Positions 53,220-61,826 of a stretch of DNA of 64,000 nucleotides are shown here, piece after piece; position 1 is the first letter of the stretch, and the number at the start of each line of letters is the position of its first letter. The position numbers and the translations under genes were made by a program. The stretch lies in assembly GCF_902806445.1 (NCBI RefSeq), contig NZ_LR760298.1, positions 124,001 to 188,000 on the forward strand, read 5' to 3'. The notes below the pieces were generated by a model, which saw only the letters and a list, made by a program, of their open reading frames with translations, ran no database searches and was not told where the DNA came from. Source of the DNA: Listeria sp. PSOL-1 (GTDB taxonomy: Bacteria > Bacillota > Bacilli > Lactobacillales > Listeriaceae).

Positions 53220-54362
53220 ATGGATCAACAAGAAAAGATTCAAATTTTGAAAGACCTCGTTAATATTAATTCGACTAATGGCAACGAAGAAGAAGTGGCA
53301 GACTACTTAAAGAAATTATTAACAGATCACGGAATTGATTCAGAAAAAGTAATTTATGCAGAAAAACGCGCGAGTTTAGTTAGTGAAGTAGGCGACAAAA
53401 ATGCAGGGAAAGTGTTAGGCTTTTCAGGACACATGGATGTTGTTTCGGCTGGGGATGAAAGTAAGTGGACATTTCCGCCATTTCAGGCAACTGAAAAAGA
53501 TGGAAAAATTTATGGTCGGGGTGCAACAGATATGAAGTCAGGCCTTGCAGCACTCGTTATTGCTATGATTGAATTAAAAGAAGAAAAAACGCCTTTAAAC
53601 GGAAAAATTAAATTATTAGCAACAGTTGGCGAAGAAATTGGTGAACTTGGAGCAGAGCAGCTGACAAGTAAAGGTTATGCTGATGATTTAGACGGCTTAA
53701 TTATTGGCGAGCCAAGTGGTTATCATATTGTTTATGCTCATAAAGGTGCTATGAATTATACACTTAAATCTTACGGAAAAAACGCCCATAGTTCAATGCC
53801 AGAACTTGGCATTAACGCGATTGATAACTTATTGAAATTTTATAATGCAGTTGAAAATCAAGTAGCTAAAATGTCGAAGGAAAATCCTATTTTAGGAAAA
53901 TTTATCCATAATGTAACGGTGATTAGTGGTGGCGAGCAAGTAAATAGCATCCCTGAAGCAGCAGAATTACAAGGGAATATTCGTACAATTCCAGAAGAAA
54001 ATAACGAAACGGTCAGAAAAATTTTTAAAGAAATTCTCGAAAAGTTAAATCAAGAAAAAGATGTTCATTTAGAACTGACATGGGATTATGATAAACAACC
54101 GGTATTTAGTGACCGGGAATCAACACTTATCAAAATTGCAGAGAAAGTAGCTAAAGCACAAATTGGTCAAGATATCCCGCTTCTTGGTATATCTGGTGGA
54201 ACGGATGCAGCAGAATTTACAAAATCTAAAAAAGAATTTCCAGTAATTATTTTTGGCCCAGGGAATGAAACGCCGCATCAAATAGACGAAAATGTTGATA
54301 CAGATAACTATCTTGAGATGGTTGATGTGTATAAAGAAATTGCTAAACAGTTTTTAAATTAA
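53220..54362 (+). CDS. dapE: M20 family deacylase, DapE/ArgE type
   Basis: A two-zinc metallohydrolase of 380 residues. GFSGHMDVVSAGDE holds the first metal His and Asp, GRGATDMKSGLAALV the bridging Asp, and TVGEEIGELGAEQL the catalytic Glu pair; a lid domain lies in the middle. It resembles Listeria succinyl-diaminopimelate desuccinylase, but DapE and ArgE-like paralogues are hard to separate by eye. ATG 53220 follows GAAGGTAA; the reading from 53193 lacks a ribosome site. Confidence 0.85.
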   Translation: MDQQEKIQILKDLVNINSTNGNEEEVADYLKKLLTDHGIDSEKVIYAEKRASLVSEVGDKNAGKVLGFSGHMDVVSAGDESKWTFPPFQATEKDGKIYGRGATDMKSGLAALVIAMIELKEEKTPLNGKIKLLATVGEEIGELGAEQLTSKGYADDLDGLIIGEPSGYHIVYAHKGAMNYTLKSYGKNAHSSMPELGINAIDNLLKFYNAVENQVAKMSKENPILGKFIHNVTVISGGEQVNSIPEAAELQGNIRTIPEENNETVRKIFKEILEKLNQEKDVHLELTWDYDKQPVFSDRESTLIKIAEKVAKAQIGQDIPLLGISGGTDAAEFTKSKKEFPVIIFGPGNETPHQIDENVDTDNYLEMVDVYKEIAKQFLN

Positions 54363-54405
54363 CTGGTGAAACAAATAGAATTGTAAACGCTTGTATTTGA
54401 GCGAG

Positions 54406-54441
54406 ATAAATCGGTGACAGGGTTGTCGCCGATTTATTTTG
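54406..54441 (+). terminator. Terminator with the repeat-family outer motif
   Basis: ATAAATCGGTGACA (54406-54419) pairs with TGTCGCCGATTTAT (54424-54437) with one T-G pair, then TTTT. The ATAAATCGGCGACA sequence is the same as the outer left part of the dispersed palindromic repeat (copy A). Confidence 0.75.
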
Positions 54442-54604
54442 TTTATAGGACAAGTGTGTTTTTTTATGAACTTTTTTGTTTTTATTTCATCATAAAATGA
54501 GTTTTTTACAGAATATAATTTTATAAACATCATATACAATTTTGATAAAAACTAATAAAATAAACTATGTAAACGATTTCTATCTTTGTGGAAGGGGGAT
54601 TGTT

Positions 54605-55801
54605 ATGTCGAAATGGGGTAAGTTTTGCTTGCTTTATTTAGGTGGCGTTATTATTTCACTCAGCCAGTTGAAGGTACCTCCAGTTATGAATGAGTTATCA
54701 GCAACACTTCATGTTTCAATTGCTGATCTTTCTTGGCTAATGTCAGTGTTTACAATTTCGGGTATTTTTATTGCACTGCCTGGTGGAATGATTGTTACAA
54801 AAATTGGAGCAAAAAAATTACTGCTTGGTATTACTGGATGTTTGTTTTTCGGAAATCTTATCGGTGCTTTTGTTAATCATTTTTATTTACTTTTAGTTAC
54901 GCGGGTTATTGAAGGGATTTCTTTTTCCACGATTGTGATGACGGGTGTTGTACTAATTAGTTATTGGTTTCAGGATAGTTCAAAAAGTGGCACAGCGATT
55001 GGGATTTTTACAACGTTCTCAGCACTTGGTTCACTCATTGCGATGAATATTTTCGCTCCAATGGCAAGGATGTTTGGTACGGCTTCACTTTGGTATTTTA
55101 TGGCGGCATTATCGCTTGTGATCTTTATTTTGTTTGCTTTATTTACAGATGGTCCAGTTTCTCAAAAAGAAGAGCATAGAAGTGGCAAGGCATTTCTCTC
55201 TGCTGTTAAAAATAAGCAGATTTGGCTGCTTGCACTTATGCAAGGAACAATGGCTTTTGTTCTTTTCACTTTTATTAGTATTTATCCGTTTCTTTTTACT
55301 AATTTTTATGGGTTGAGTCAAAATGTTGCTAACTTTTATGCGAGCTTGTTTGGGTTATTTGGCATTCCATTTGGGATTCTTGCTGGCTATTTAATCGATA
55401 AAACAGGAAGGCCTGGATTGGTTATTTTATCCGCTTTTCTTTTGATGGCAGCTTCTTGTTTAGCAGCTGCGTACCTTACTCAAGCAACGTATGTTATTCA
55501 GATATTCGCTTTATCAGTTGCTGCAAGCTTAGCCTCATCAGCAGTTACAATCATGGTACCGCGAGTCGTTAAGCAAAGTGAGCTAATTGGTTATAGCATG
55601 TCGATTGTCAATTTGTTCTATTATTTAGGCATTGTTATTGGTGCACCTCTGATTACAAAGTTGGTTGAAGTAGCCTCTTGGAAAATCAGCTTATTTGTGT
55701 TAACGAGTGTTGTACTTATTGGGGTTTTTGCGGCCTTTATTTTTCTACTACAGACAAGAAGCCGTGTTGTATTGAATTTTAATCAAGAGGAGGAATTATA
55801 A
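54605..55801 (+). CDS. MFS transporter linked to kynureninase
   Basis: A major-facilitator protein of 398 residues and 12 segments, of the cyanate/nitrate/aromatic-compound-like branch by its glycine pattern (GGMIVTKIGAKKLLLG in loop 2-3). It ends one base into kynU (TAATG overlap), so the two are translationally coupled. That suggests transport of kynurenine, anthranilate or a related aromatic amino acid. ATG 54605 follows AAGGGGG; the longer reading from 54542 has no ribosome site. Confidence 0.85.
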   Translation: MSKWGKFCLLYLGGVIISLSQLKVPPVMNELSATLHVSIADLSWLMSVFTISGIFIALPGGMIVTKIGAKKLLLGITGCLFFGNLIGAFVNHFYLLLVTRVIEGISFSTIVMTGVVLISYWFQDSSKSGTAIGIFTTFSALGSLIAMNIFAPMARMFGTASLWYFMAALSLVIFILFALFTDGPVSQKEEHRSGKAFLSAVKNKQIWLLALMQGTMAFVLFTFISIYPFLFTNFYGLSQNVANFYASLFGLFGIPFGILAGYLIDKTGRPGLVILSAFLLMAASCLAAAYLTQATYVIQIFALSVAASLASSAVTIMVPRVVKQSELIGYSMSIVNLFYYLGIVIGAPLITKLVEVASWKISLFVLTSVVLIGVFAAFIFLLQTRSRVVLNFNQEEEL

Positions 55802-57083
55802 TGGAGAGAACATTTAAGAGTGATTTAGCATTTGCAAAAGAATTAGATATGAAAGATCAACTACATGCTGTGAGAGAGCATTTTTTCATCAAGAAGAATG
55901 AAATTTATATGGATGGAAATTCATTGGGGTTAGCTTCCAAAGATGCAGAAAGGTCACTGCTTTCAATGATGGATAAGTGGAAAAAAGAAGGAATTAAAAT
56001 CTGGAACGTTGAAGATAGTAAATATTATCATTATTCGAATAAGCTGGCAGAAATGATGGCACCATTAATTGGTGCTGAAGCTGATGAAGTAGCAGTTGCT
56101 GGTAGTACTACTTCAAATATTCATCAACTCATCAGCACGTTTTATCACCCAACGAGAGAAAGATATAAAATTTTGGTTGATGATTTGAATTTTCCAACGG
56201 ATCGTTATGCAGTAGACAGTCAAGTGCGTCTTAAGGGGCTTGATCCAAACGATGCTGTAAAAGTAGTTAAAAGTCCAGATGGAAGCTTTATTTCTGAGGA
56301 TGCTGTGATTGAAGCAATGACAAGTGATGTTGCGATTATTCTTTTGCCAACCGTGCTTTATCGCAGCGCGCAAGTACTTGATATGAAACGAATTACGAAA
56401 GCTGCACATGAAAAAGGAATTGTCGTTGGTTTTGATTTATGCCATGCTATTGGAGCAATCGAAATCGACTTTAAAGAAATTGAACCTGATTTTGCGATTT
56501 GGTGTACGTATAAATATTTAAATGGTGGCCCAGGCTCCATTGCCGGGCTATATATTCATCGTAGACATTTTCATAAAGTTCCAGGAAATGCAGGTTGGTT
56601 TGGTAATAAGGATGAAACGCAATTTCAACTTAAACATCAATTTGAACATCAACAAGATGCAAGTGGCTGGCAAATTGGGACACCATCATTATTATCAATG
56701 GCGCCACTTGAAGGAACATTAAAGCTTTTTAACGAAATTGGTATGCCGGAAATTCGGAAAAAATCCTTGAATATTACAGCATACTTGATGTATTTGATTG
56801 ATGAAAAATTAGCGAATATGGTTATCGTGTTGGCAACCCGCGTGAGGATAATAAACGCGGCGGGCACGTTTGTCTTGAACATGATGAAGCATATCGGATT
56901 AGTTTGTCTTTAAAAGAAAATGGGATTATTCCTGATTTTAGAGAGCCTAATGTGATTCGCTTAGCTCCAATTGCTCTTTACACTTCTTATGTTGAGGTAT
57001 ATCAAGTTGTTGAGGTCTTAGCAGAGATTATTAAAACAAAGAGCTATGAGTCATTTGATAAAGGACGTGCTTTAGTTGTATAA
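55801..57083 (+). pseudogene. kynU: Kynureninase with a one-base frameshift near the C-terminus
   Basis: Kynureninase is a PLP enzyme that splits kynurenine into anthranilate and alanine. The first 338 codons match the family: MDGNSLGLASK, PLP-phosphate SSTT-like GSTTSN, FDLCHAIGAI, and the Schiff-base lysine K238 in WCTYKYLNGGPGS. At codon 339 (56815) one A seems lost from what would be GCG-AAA-TAT. The frame then drifts and stops at 56913. In the next frame the proper C-terminus continues: YGYRVGNPREDNKRGGHV ... DFREPNVIRLAPIALYTSY, to a stop at 57081-57083, about 427 residues in all. The lost part includes active-site residues, so this copy is probably inactive unless the base is a sequencing error. 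Confidence 0.88.
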
Positions 57084-57124
57084 TAAATGCTTATTATAGG
57101 GTAAAATAAAAATGGGTGATATAA

Positions 57125-57532
57125 ATGGATGAAATAGATAAAAAGATTTTGCAACTATTAATGAAAAACAGCCGCATGCCGGTCAAAGAAATTTCCAAAC
57201 AGGTATTACTTTCAGAACCAAGTGTCAAAAATAGAATGGAGAAACTTGTTGAAAATGGTATTATTGAGAATTTTACAATTAAAGTTAATCCAATGAAGCT
57301 AGGCTTTAATATTTCGTTTATTATTAAAATCAGCAACTTAAAACCGACTGTCCAATCTTTAGAGCGGATTCTGAAAAATTTTCCAAACCTAACTGAAGCG
57401 CATGCAATTACTGGACAAGAGAATTATATCGTACGAGGTTATGCAACCGACATTAATGAGATTGATAAATTATTGAACGAGTTAATGCCGATTGGAACGA
57501 TTAATACGTCAATTATTTTTTGGAACGATTAA
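57125..57532 (+). CDS. Lrp/AsnC family regulator with altered C-terminus
   Basis: A 135-residue regulator with an N-terminal helix-turn-helix (DEIDKKILQLLMKNSRMPVK ... LSEPSVKNRMEKL) and a C-terminal RAM ligand domain. Lrp-type KynR proteins control kynurenine genes in other bacteria, and this one directly follows kynU. A 28-bp tandem duplication (57493-57547) at the end of the gene shifts the frame. The present product ends SIIFWND; without the duplication it would end SIILETPIDRMLSI. The last RAM strand is therefore changed, and activity may be affected. Confidence 0.85.
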   Translation: MDEIDKKILQLLMKNSRMPVKEISKQVLLSEPSVKNRMEKLVENGIIENFTIKVNPMKLGFNISFIIKISNLKPTVQSLERILKNFPNLTEAHAITGQENYIVRGYATDINEIDKLLNELMPIGTINTSIIFWND

Positions 57533-57547
57533 TACGTCAATTATTTT
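57493..57547 (+). repeat. 28-bp tandem duplication inside the lrp-like gene
   Basis: TGGAACGATTAATACGTCAA plus TTATTTT occurs at 57493-57519 and again at 57521-57547, period 28. Because 28 is not a multiple of three, the second copy throws the reading frame and creates the early stop at 57532. Confidence 0.92.
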
Positions 57548-57579
57548 AGAGACCCCAATTGATCGAATGTTATCTATTT

Positions 57580-57634
57580 AAAAAGTTATGTATTCTTATT
57601 GGCTGTTTGCTAATAAGAATACATAACTTTTTTT
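57580..57634. terminator. Bidirectional terminator lrp-like / esterase
   Basis: AAAAAGTTATGTATTCTTATT (57580-57600) pairs with 57612-57632 between convergent genes, with T-runs on both strands. Confidence 0.88.
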
Positions 57635-57637
57635 AGG

Positions 57638-58513
57638 TTAGAGCTCGTCTTTATCTTTCAATTGACCTAAAAACCGAATGGCTGCTTTATAAGCAAGGGC
57701 ACCCTCCTCTTTTGTTGTATCTGTATCAAAATCATGTGGCAGATCCTCCACTTGGTAAAATTCATGATAAAGCGTGCCATTTGCTAATTTTTCGGATTCA
57801 ACGGCAGGGACATCAGGATCACTTAAACTATGAGCTAAGAAGATGGGGGGTAAGAAATGAAAATCTTGTTCAGGATCTAAGGAATATGTATCCATTAATT
57901 TTTGATTTATTGGTATGCCGGCAACCATGGATAGCCACTCGCCGCTTTGTTTAGAATAAAGGTAAAGGGCAAATCTCTTCTCGACTGCGCCTTCTGCAAT
58001 TTCATGGGGTAAAATCATCGCATTACAGAGTGTAGCAGAAATAGCTGGATATTTTTTGAAAAAAAGATTTTCTGTACGGACCCATGTCGATTTCAGACTG
58101 CTATATCCATAAAAAGAAAGGATTGCAAACGGTTTTGGCAGAGCTGGATCAGATGCAAGATTGATCGCTAAAAATGCACCAGAAGAACGACCAAACAGAG
58201 CGAAATCATCGTTTGTTAATCCCAGTTCTTGACGAGCATTTTGTTTAAACCAAAAAACCGCGTCAGAAGCATCTTGATAAATTTGTGGCAATTTAGTTTC
58301 AGGCGCTAATCGATAATCACAAGCGAGTAAATGATACCCACTTTCGAGAAATAGCTGGATATATTCTTCTGGTAAATCATAACGTGTGCCGTAAATTAAG
58401 CCACCGCCATGAAAGTAAATAATGGTTCGAGCGTCTGTTTTTTCACTGCGATAAAAATCAGCCTTTAAATCAAGCGCTTCTCGTTTAGCATATGTTAATG
58501 TCTTTTTTATCAT
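57638..58513 (-). CDS. Alpha/beta hydrolase (esterase/lipase)
   Basis: A serine hydrolase of 291 residues of the hormone-sensitive-lipase-like type. The oxyanion motif HGGGLIYG (about residue 35), the nucleophile elbow GRSSGA (about 118), and C-terminal Asp and His (DPDVPAVES; LPHDFDTD) form the usual triad. No signal peptide is present, so it is cytosolic. The substrate is unknown. GAGGAGG precedes ATG 58513. Confidence 0.88.
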   Translation of the reverse strand: MIKKTLTYAKREALDLKADFYRSEKTDARTIIYFHGGGLIYGTRYDLPEEYIQLFLESGYHLLACDYRLAPETKLPQIYQDASDAVFWFKQNARQELGLTNDDFALFGRSSGAFLAINLASDPALPKPFAILSFYGYSSLKSTWVRTENLFFKKYPAISATLCNAMILPHEIAEGAVEKRFALYLYSKQSGEWLSMVAGIPINQKLMDTYSLDPEQDFHFLPPIFLAHSLSDPDVPAVESEKLANGTLYHEFYQVEDLPHDFDTDTTKEEGALAYKAAIRFLGQLKDKDEL

Positions 58514-58591
58514 TATAAAAGCCTCCTCGTACTTATTAGTGTAGCTTTATTTTTTTCATTTTGCCAGCAATATTTGTCAAGGAAAAAGGTG

Positions 58592-58625
58592 TTTTCAAAT
58601 TGTGTTCACTATGGTACAATGAACA
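58592..58625 (+). promoter_or_regulatory. Promoter of the FNT gene with overlapping inverted repeat
   Basis: TTTTCA (58592-58597), 17 bp, TACAAT (58615-58620). The inverted repeat TGTTCA-N11-TGAACA (58603-58608, 58620-58625) straddles the -10 and could be an operator; I do not recognise the regulator. Confidence 0.45.
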
Positions 58626-58684
58626 AGTTGTCATATTTTTTATACGTATTTTGTTAAAATTTTAATGTATGGAGATGAAGTAAG

Positions 58685-59485
58685 TTGGATATCGAAAGCA
58701 GTCCATTGATGCAAAAAATTGATTATAGTACCAAAAAGAAGGTAGATTTAGCTAATAACCATATTATTCGTTATATCGTTCGAGCAATGCTTGCCTGTTT
58801 ATTCCTAACTCTTGGAACAGCAGTGGCCGTTATGATTGGAGATAAAGTTGATCATTTTGCACATGGTCTTGGAAAAATTTTATATGCTTTCATGTTTAGT
58901 TGGTCTCTCGTTATGATCATATATATGAACGCTGAGCTTGGTACATCAAATATGATGTACATGACAACAGGTGTTTATCAGAAATTAGTTCGCCCAGGGA
59001 AAGCTTTAAAGGTTTTATTCTTATGTATTTTCTTCAATTTAATTGGCGGTATTATTGCTGGTTATATTATGTCGCTTACTTCTGCATTCCACGCGCTTCC
59101 AGCGGATCACTTTTTATTTACTGCTGTAAGTGGGAAATTAGCAAAGGCTCCATTACAAATTTTTGTAGAAGGAATTTTTGCAAATATTGTTGTGAATACA
59201 GCGGTGTTGTGTACGTTAAGAATGAAAGATGATGCAGCTAAAGTACTCAGTATGATTTTCATTATTTTCATCTTTGCTTTTCTAGGTTTTGAGCACGTTA
59301 TTGCTAATTTTTCTTCATTCTCGTTAGCATTCTTTGCTTCAGGTGGTCATCTAGCAGGGATGACGCCAGGTAGTGTCATTACAAACCTTGTACTTGCGAT
59401 GCTTGGAAATTATGTTGGTGGTGGTTTAGTTATTGGACTTGGTTATGCTTGGCTTAACCGGACACCTTCCATTTTTAAAGATTAA
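58685..59485 (+). CDS. Formate/nitrite transporter (FNT) family channel
   Basis: A pentameric-type anion channel of 266 residues with six membrane segments. The FNT pore motifs are recognisable: NAELGTSNMMYM on the first half and GFEHVIANFSSF, NLVLAMLGNYVGGG on the second; the central His sits in GFEHVIAN. It could carry formate made by PflB or nitrite made by NarGHI, both encoded in this window but 45-55 kb away. The start is TTG 58685 behind GGAGATGA. Confidence 0.92.
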   Translation: MDIESSPLMQKIDYSTKKKVDLANNHIIRYIVRAMLACLFLTLGTAVAVMIGDKVDHFAHGLGKILYAFMFSWSLVMIIYMNAELGTSNMMYMTTGVYQKLVRPGKALKVLFLCIFFNLIGGIIAGYIMSLTSAFHALPADHFLFTAVSGKLAKAPLQIFVEGIFANIVVNTAVLCTLRMKDDAAKVLSMIFIIFIFAFLGFEHVIANFSSFSLAFFASGGHLAGMTPGSVITNLVLAMLGNYVGGGLVIGLGYAWLNRTPSIFKD

Positions 59486-59493
59486 TTATTTTT

Positions 59494-59536
59494 TAGATCA
59501 GTTTGAGCAATTACTGCTTGAACTGATTTTTTTTAT
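59494..59536 (+). terminator. Terminator after the FNT gene
   Basis: ATCAGTT (59497-59503) pairs with AACTGAT (59521-59527), with inner GAGCA/TGCTT pairing, followed by a T8 run. Confidence 0.85.
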
Positions 59537-59612
59537 AAATCTTGCGTTTTCATTTTTTTGTATTTATTTTTTGTTCATCCGAGTTATAATAAAATTAGTG
59601 GAGGTGAAAGAG

Positions 59613-60176
59613 ATGAAGTGGCAGCAACCGACTGAAAAAGAGTGGTTAGTAGTGGCAAACAATGAACAGGAGCAAGACGGTTTATTTTATTATGCGGTTT
59701 TGACTACGGGGATTTTTTGTCGCCCATCTTGTGGTTCGCGTTTACCTAAACGAGAAAATGTTGTTATTTTTTCAACACAGGAAGAAGCTTTAGAAGCTGG
59801 TTTTAGGCCGTGTAAAAGATGTATCACAGCTGGCATGAAAGTTCCTGATAACGAGTGGGTGGATCAAATTAAGTCTTTTATTGCGGATCATTACCGCGAA
59901 ACATTAACTTTATCTGACATTGCTAATCATTGTCATGGAAGCCCATTTCATCTGCATCATGTCTTTAAGGCTGTGATAGGAAGCACGCCGTTAGAATATT
60001 TGCATCGTATCCGTATTGCAAGGGCCAGAGAACAGCTTGTGAACACAGATTTAAAAATAGCTGAAATCGCAACTTATGTCGGTATTGATAGTCCAGCGCA
60101 ATTTAGCATCTTTTTTAAAAAATATATAGGTGTCTCACCAAAAGATTATCGAAAACGAAAGCAGGTGAAGGGATGA
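59613..60176 (+). CDS. adaA: AdaA: methylphosphotriester repair protein and AraC-type activator
   Basis: The product has 187 residues. The N-terminal Ada zinc domain has the four cysteines C36, C40, C67 and C70 (FCRPSCGSR ... RPCKRC); C36 takes the methyl group from DNA phosphotriesters. The C-terminal AraC helix-turn-helix pair (TLSDIANHCHGSPFHLHHVF; IAEIATYVGIDSPAQFSIFF) then activates ada genes. I chose ATG 59613 with GGAGGTG at 59600-59606; the longer reading has no ribosome site and overlaps the FNT gene. A TATAAT lies at 59585-59590. It overlaps adaB by 4 bp. Confidence 0.94.
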   Translation: MKWQQPTEKEWLVVANNEQEQDGLFYYAVLTTGIFCRPSCGSRLPKRENVVIFSTQEEALEAGFRPCKRCITAGMKVPDNEWVDQIKSFIADHYRETLTLSDIANHCHGSPFHLHHVFKAVIGSTPLEYLHRIRIARAREQLVNTDLKIAEIATYVGIDSPAQFSIFFKKYIGVSPKDYRKRKQVKG

Positions 60177-60661
60177 TCTATTATGGGAAGATCAATGAAA
60201 ATAATAGTTATTTAGCAGTTTTGGATGAAGGGCTATGCTTTGTTAGCGGTGAAATAAATGGCCTTTCAGAACTTAAAACTTGGCAAGAAAAACATTATCC
60301 AAAAGAGAAGCTAGTGGAAAATGATGAAGTAACAGCACCTTATGAAGAATGGTTTACTAGTTATTTTAGCAATCAGATTCCACAGCAAGACATTCCGCTA
60401 ACATTGACCGGAACACCTTTTCAACAAAAAGTCTGGGAAATTTTAAAATCGATTCCTTATGGGGAAAAGCGAACTTATAGTGAAGTTGCAGAAGAACTAG
60501 GAAACAAAAGAGCCGTTCGTGCCGTGGCTAAAGCAATTGGAGCAAATCCAGTATTAATTGTTATTCCGTGTCATCGTGTCATTGGGAAGTCAGGTAAGCT
60601 GACAGGTTACCGGGCAGGCCTTGCGATGAAAGAAAAATTACTTGAAATAGAAAGTTCTTGA
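60173..60661 (+). CDS. adaB: AdaB: methylated-DNA-protein-cysteine methyltransferase
   Basis: A suicide repair enzyme of 162 residues that takes the methyl group from O6-methylguanine. The acceptor Cys is C133 in IPCHRVIGKSG; RAVAKAIGANP (with the Arg finger and Asn hinge) and GYRAGL complete the site. The ATGA overlap with adaA means translational coupling and induction with the adaptive response. Length is normal. Confidence 0.95.
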   Translation: MIYYGKINENNSYLAVLDEGLCFVSGEINGLSELKTWQEKHYPKEKLVENDEVTAPYEEWFTSYFSNQIPQQDIPLTLTGTPFQQKVWEILKSIPYGEKRTYSEVAEELGNKRAVRAVAKAIGANPVLIVIPCHRVIGKSGKLTGYRAGLAMKEKLLEIESS

Positions 60662-60922
60662 TTAAAGTAAATACAAGAGCTAGTTATTTGAAAAAAACAA
60701 GTTTTTGTTGAACAATGTTTTTTAAGTGAAAACGATGGAGTAGGTTGGGATTTTAACAATAATGCGAAATTAAAGCTGTTGTGATAATAATGGCAAGTGA
60801 TATTCAATGAGAGATAAGTAATGTATTCATGGTGACCGGTAAATCGCTTTCTTGAAAAACGTTTGCTAATTTGGCCACACCTTAAAAGTAATCAAATGAA
60901 TTAAAAGATGACGGATGGTTAT

Positions 60923-60999
60923 TTGTGTTTTAAATTCCAGTTTAATGTATAATTTTTCAAAGCCATGTAAAGGCAAGTCATACTTTATATGGCTTTTTT
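60923..60999 (+). promoter_or_regulatory. Promoter immediately followed by a terminator hairpin
   Basis: TTGTGT (60923-60928), 19 bp, TATAAT (60948-60953). Transcription would start near 60960, where a hairpin begins: AAAGCCATGTAAAG (60959-60972) pairs with CTTTATATGGCTTT (60983-60996), then T residues. It may be a leader attenuator for the regulator gene at 61110 or a tiny RNA. The rest of 60662-60922 and 61000-61090 shows no gene. Confidence 0.5.
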
Positions 61000-61109
61000 A
61001 TTTGTTGATTTCATAAAATATTCACAATTATATGGTAAAAAATGTAAATTTTCAACTTCATACAATGGTAGATTGTGCTAAATTTAAACCATATTGAGGA
61101 GGGAAATTT

Positions 61110-61826
61110 ATGATGTACAGAAAAGCAATTCAAAAGGGTATAACAATGGAAGATATTATTCAAGAATTACGATTAAATGCATACAGACCGTCTTTGGTAA
61201 AAAGTAAAAAGTATTCTAAAAATGAAGTCCTTCAAGCGGAAGATGTTCACGATTCAGGTATTTTATTTATACAATCAGGTTATATAGGCAAATACATGAG
61301 TATTAACCATTATGAAAAATTAGTGGATTTTCATGCTGGATTTGATTTGATCGGTTTTAACGAAATTCTTGTCCCCCTTAAAGAAAAAAATTATTGCTTG
61401 CGGATGTTTGACCCAGTTCATGTTATCGTCATTAATGCTGATTATTTATTAGATTATTTATCTATTCGGCCCGTTTTTATGGAATACTTGGTTAAAAAAA
61501 TGGCGAATAAATTACACAATATAGCATTAAAAGAGGCAGCTAATGGGAAATATCAACGGGATCGCGTAGTTTCTGGCTTGCTCGCAGCAGCAGTGTCTCT
61601 TGGAGCAACAAATTATCATGACAATTATCAATTTCCAAGTGTCATTAATCACTATCTTTTGGCTAATTATTGCCGTATTGATCCAGCTTCTTTTTCCAAA
61701 GTATGTAAAAAATTGGTGGCTGAGAAATTAATTTATATTCATGGCAGACAAATTGAATTAAATGTTTGTGAATTGAGAGCGAGCATTTCTACAGGATATG
61801 AAAGAAAAGAAAATTTTATTTTTTAA
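61110..61826 (+). CDS. Crp/Fnr-family (PrfA-like) transcriptional regulator
   Basis: A 238-residue protein with a cNMP-binding-like beta barrel (about 20-125; ILFIQSGYIGKYM, HAGFDLIGFNEIL), a long dimer helix and a C-terminal winged helix (HYLLANYCRIDPASFSKVCKKLVAEKLIYI). Conservation to Crp is weak, as in the PrfA-like paralogues common in Listeria. No Fnr-type cysteine cluster is seen. It directly precedes two surface-protein genes and may control them. AGGAGGGAAA precedes ATG 61110. Confidence 0.75.
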   Translation: MMYRKAIQKGITMEDIIQELRLNAYRPSLVKSKKYSKNEVLQAEDVHDSGILFIQSGYIGKYMSINHYEKLVDFHAGFDLIGFNEILVPLKEKNYCLRMFDPVHVIVINADYLLDYLSIRPVFMEYLVKKMANKLHNIALKEAANGKYQRDRVVSGLLAAAVSLGATNYHDNYQFPSVINHYLLANYCRIDPASFSKVCKKLVAEKLIYIHGRQIELNVCELRASISTGYERKENFIF

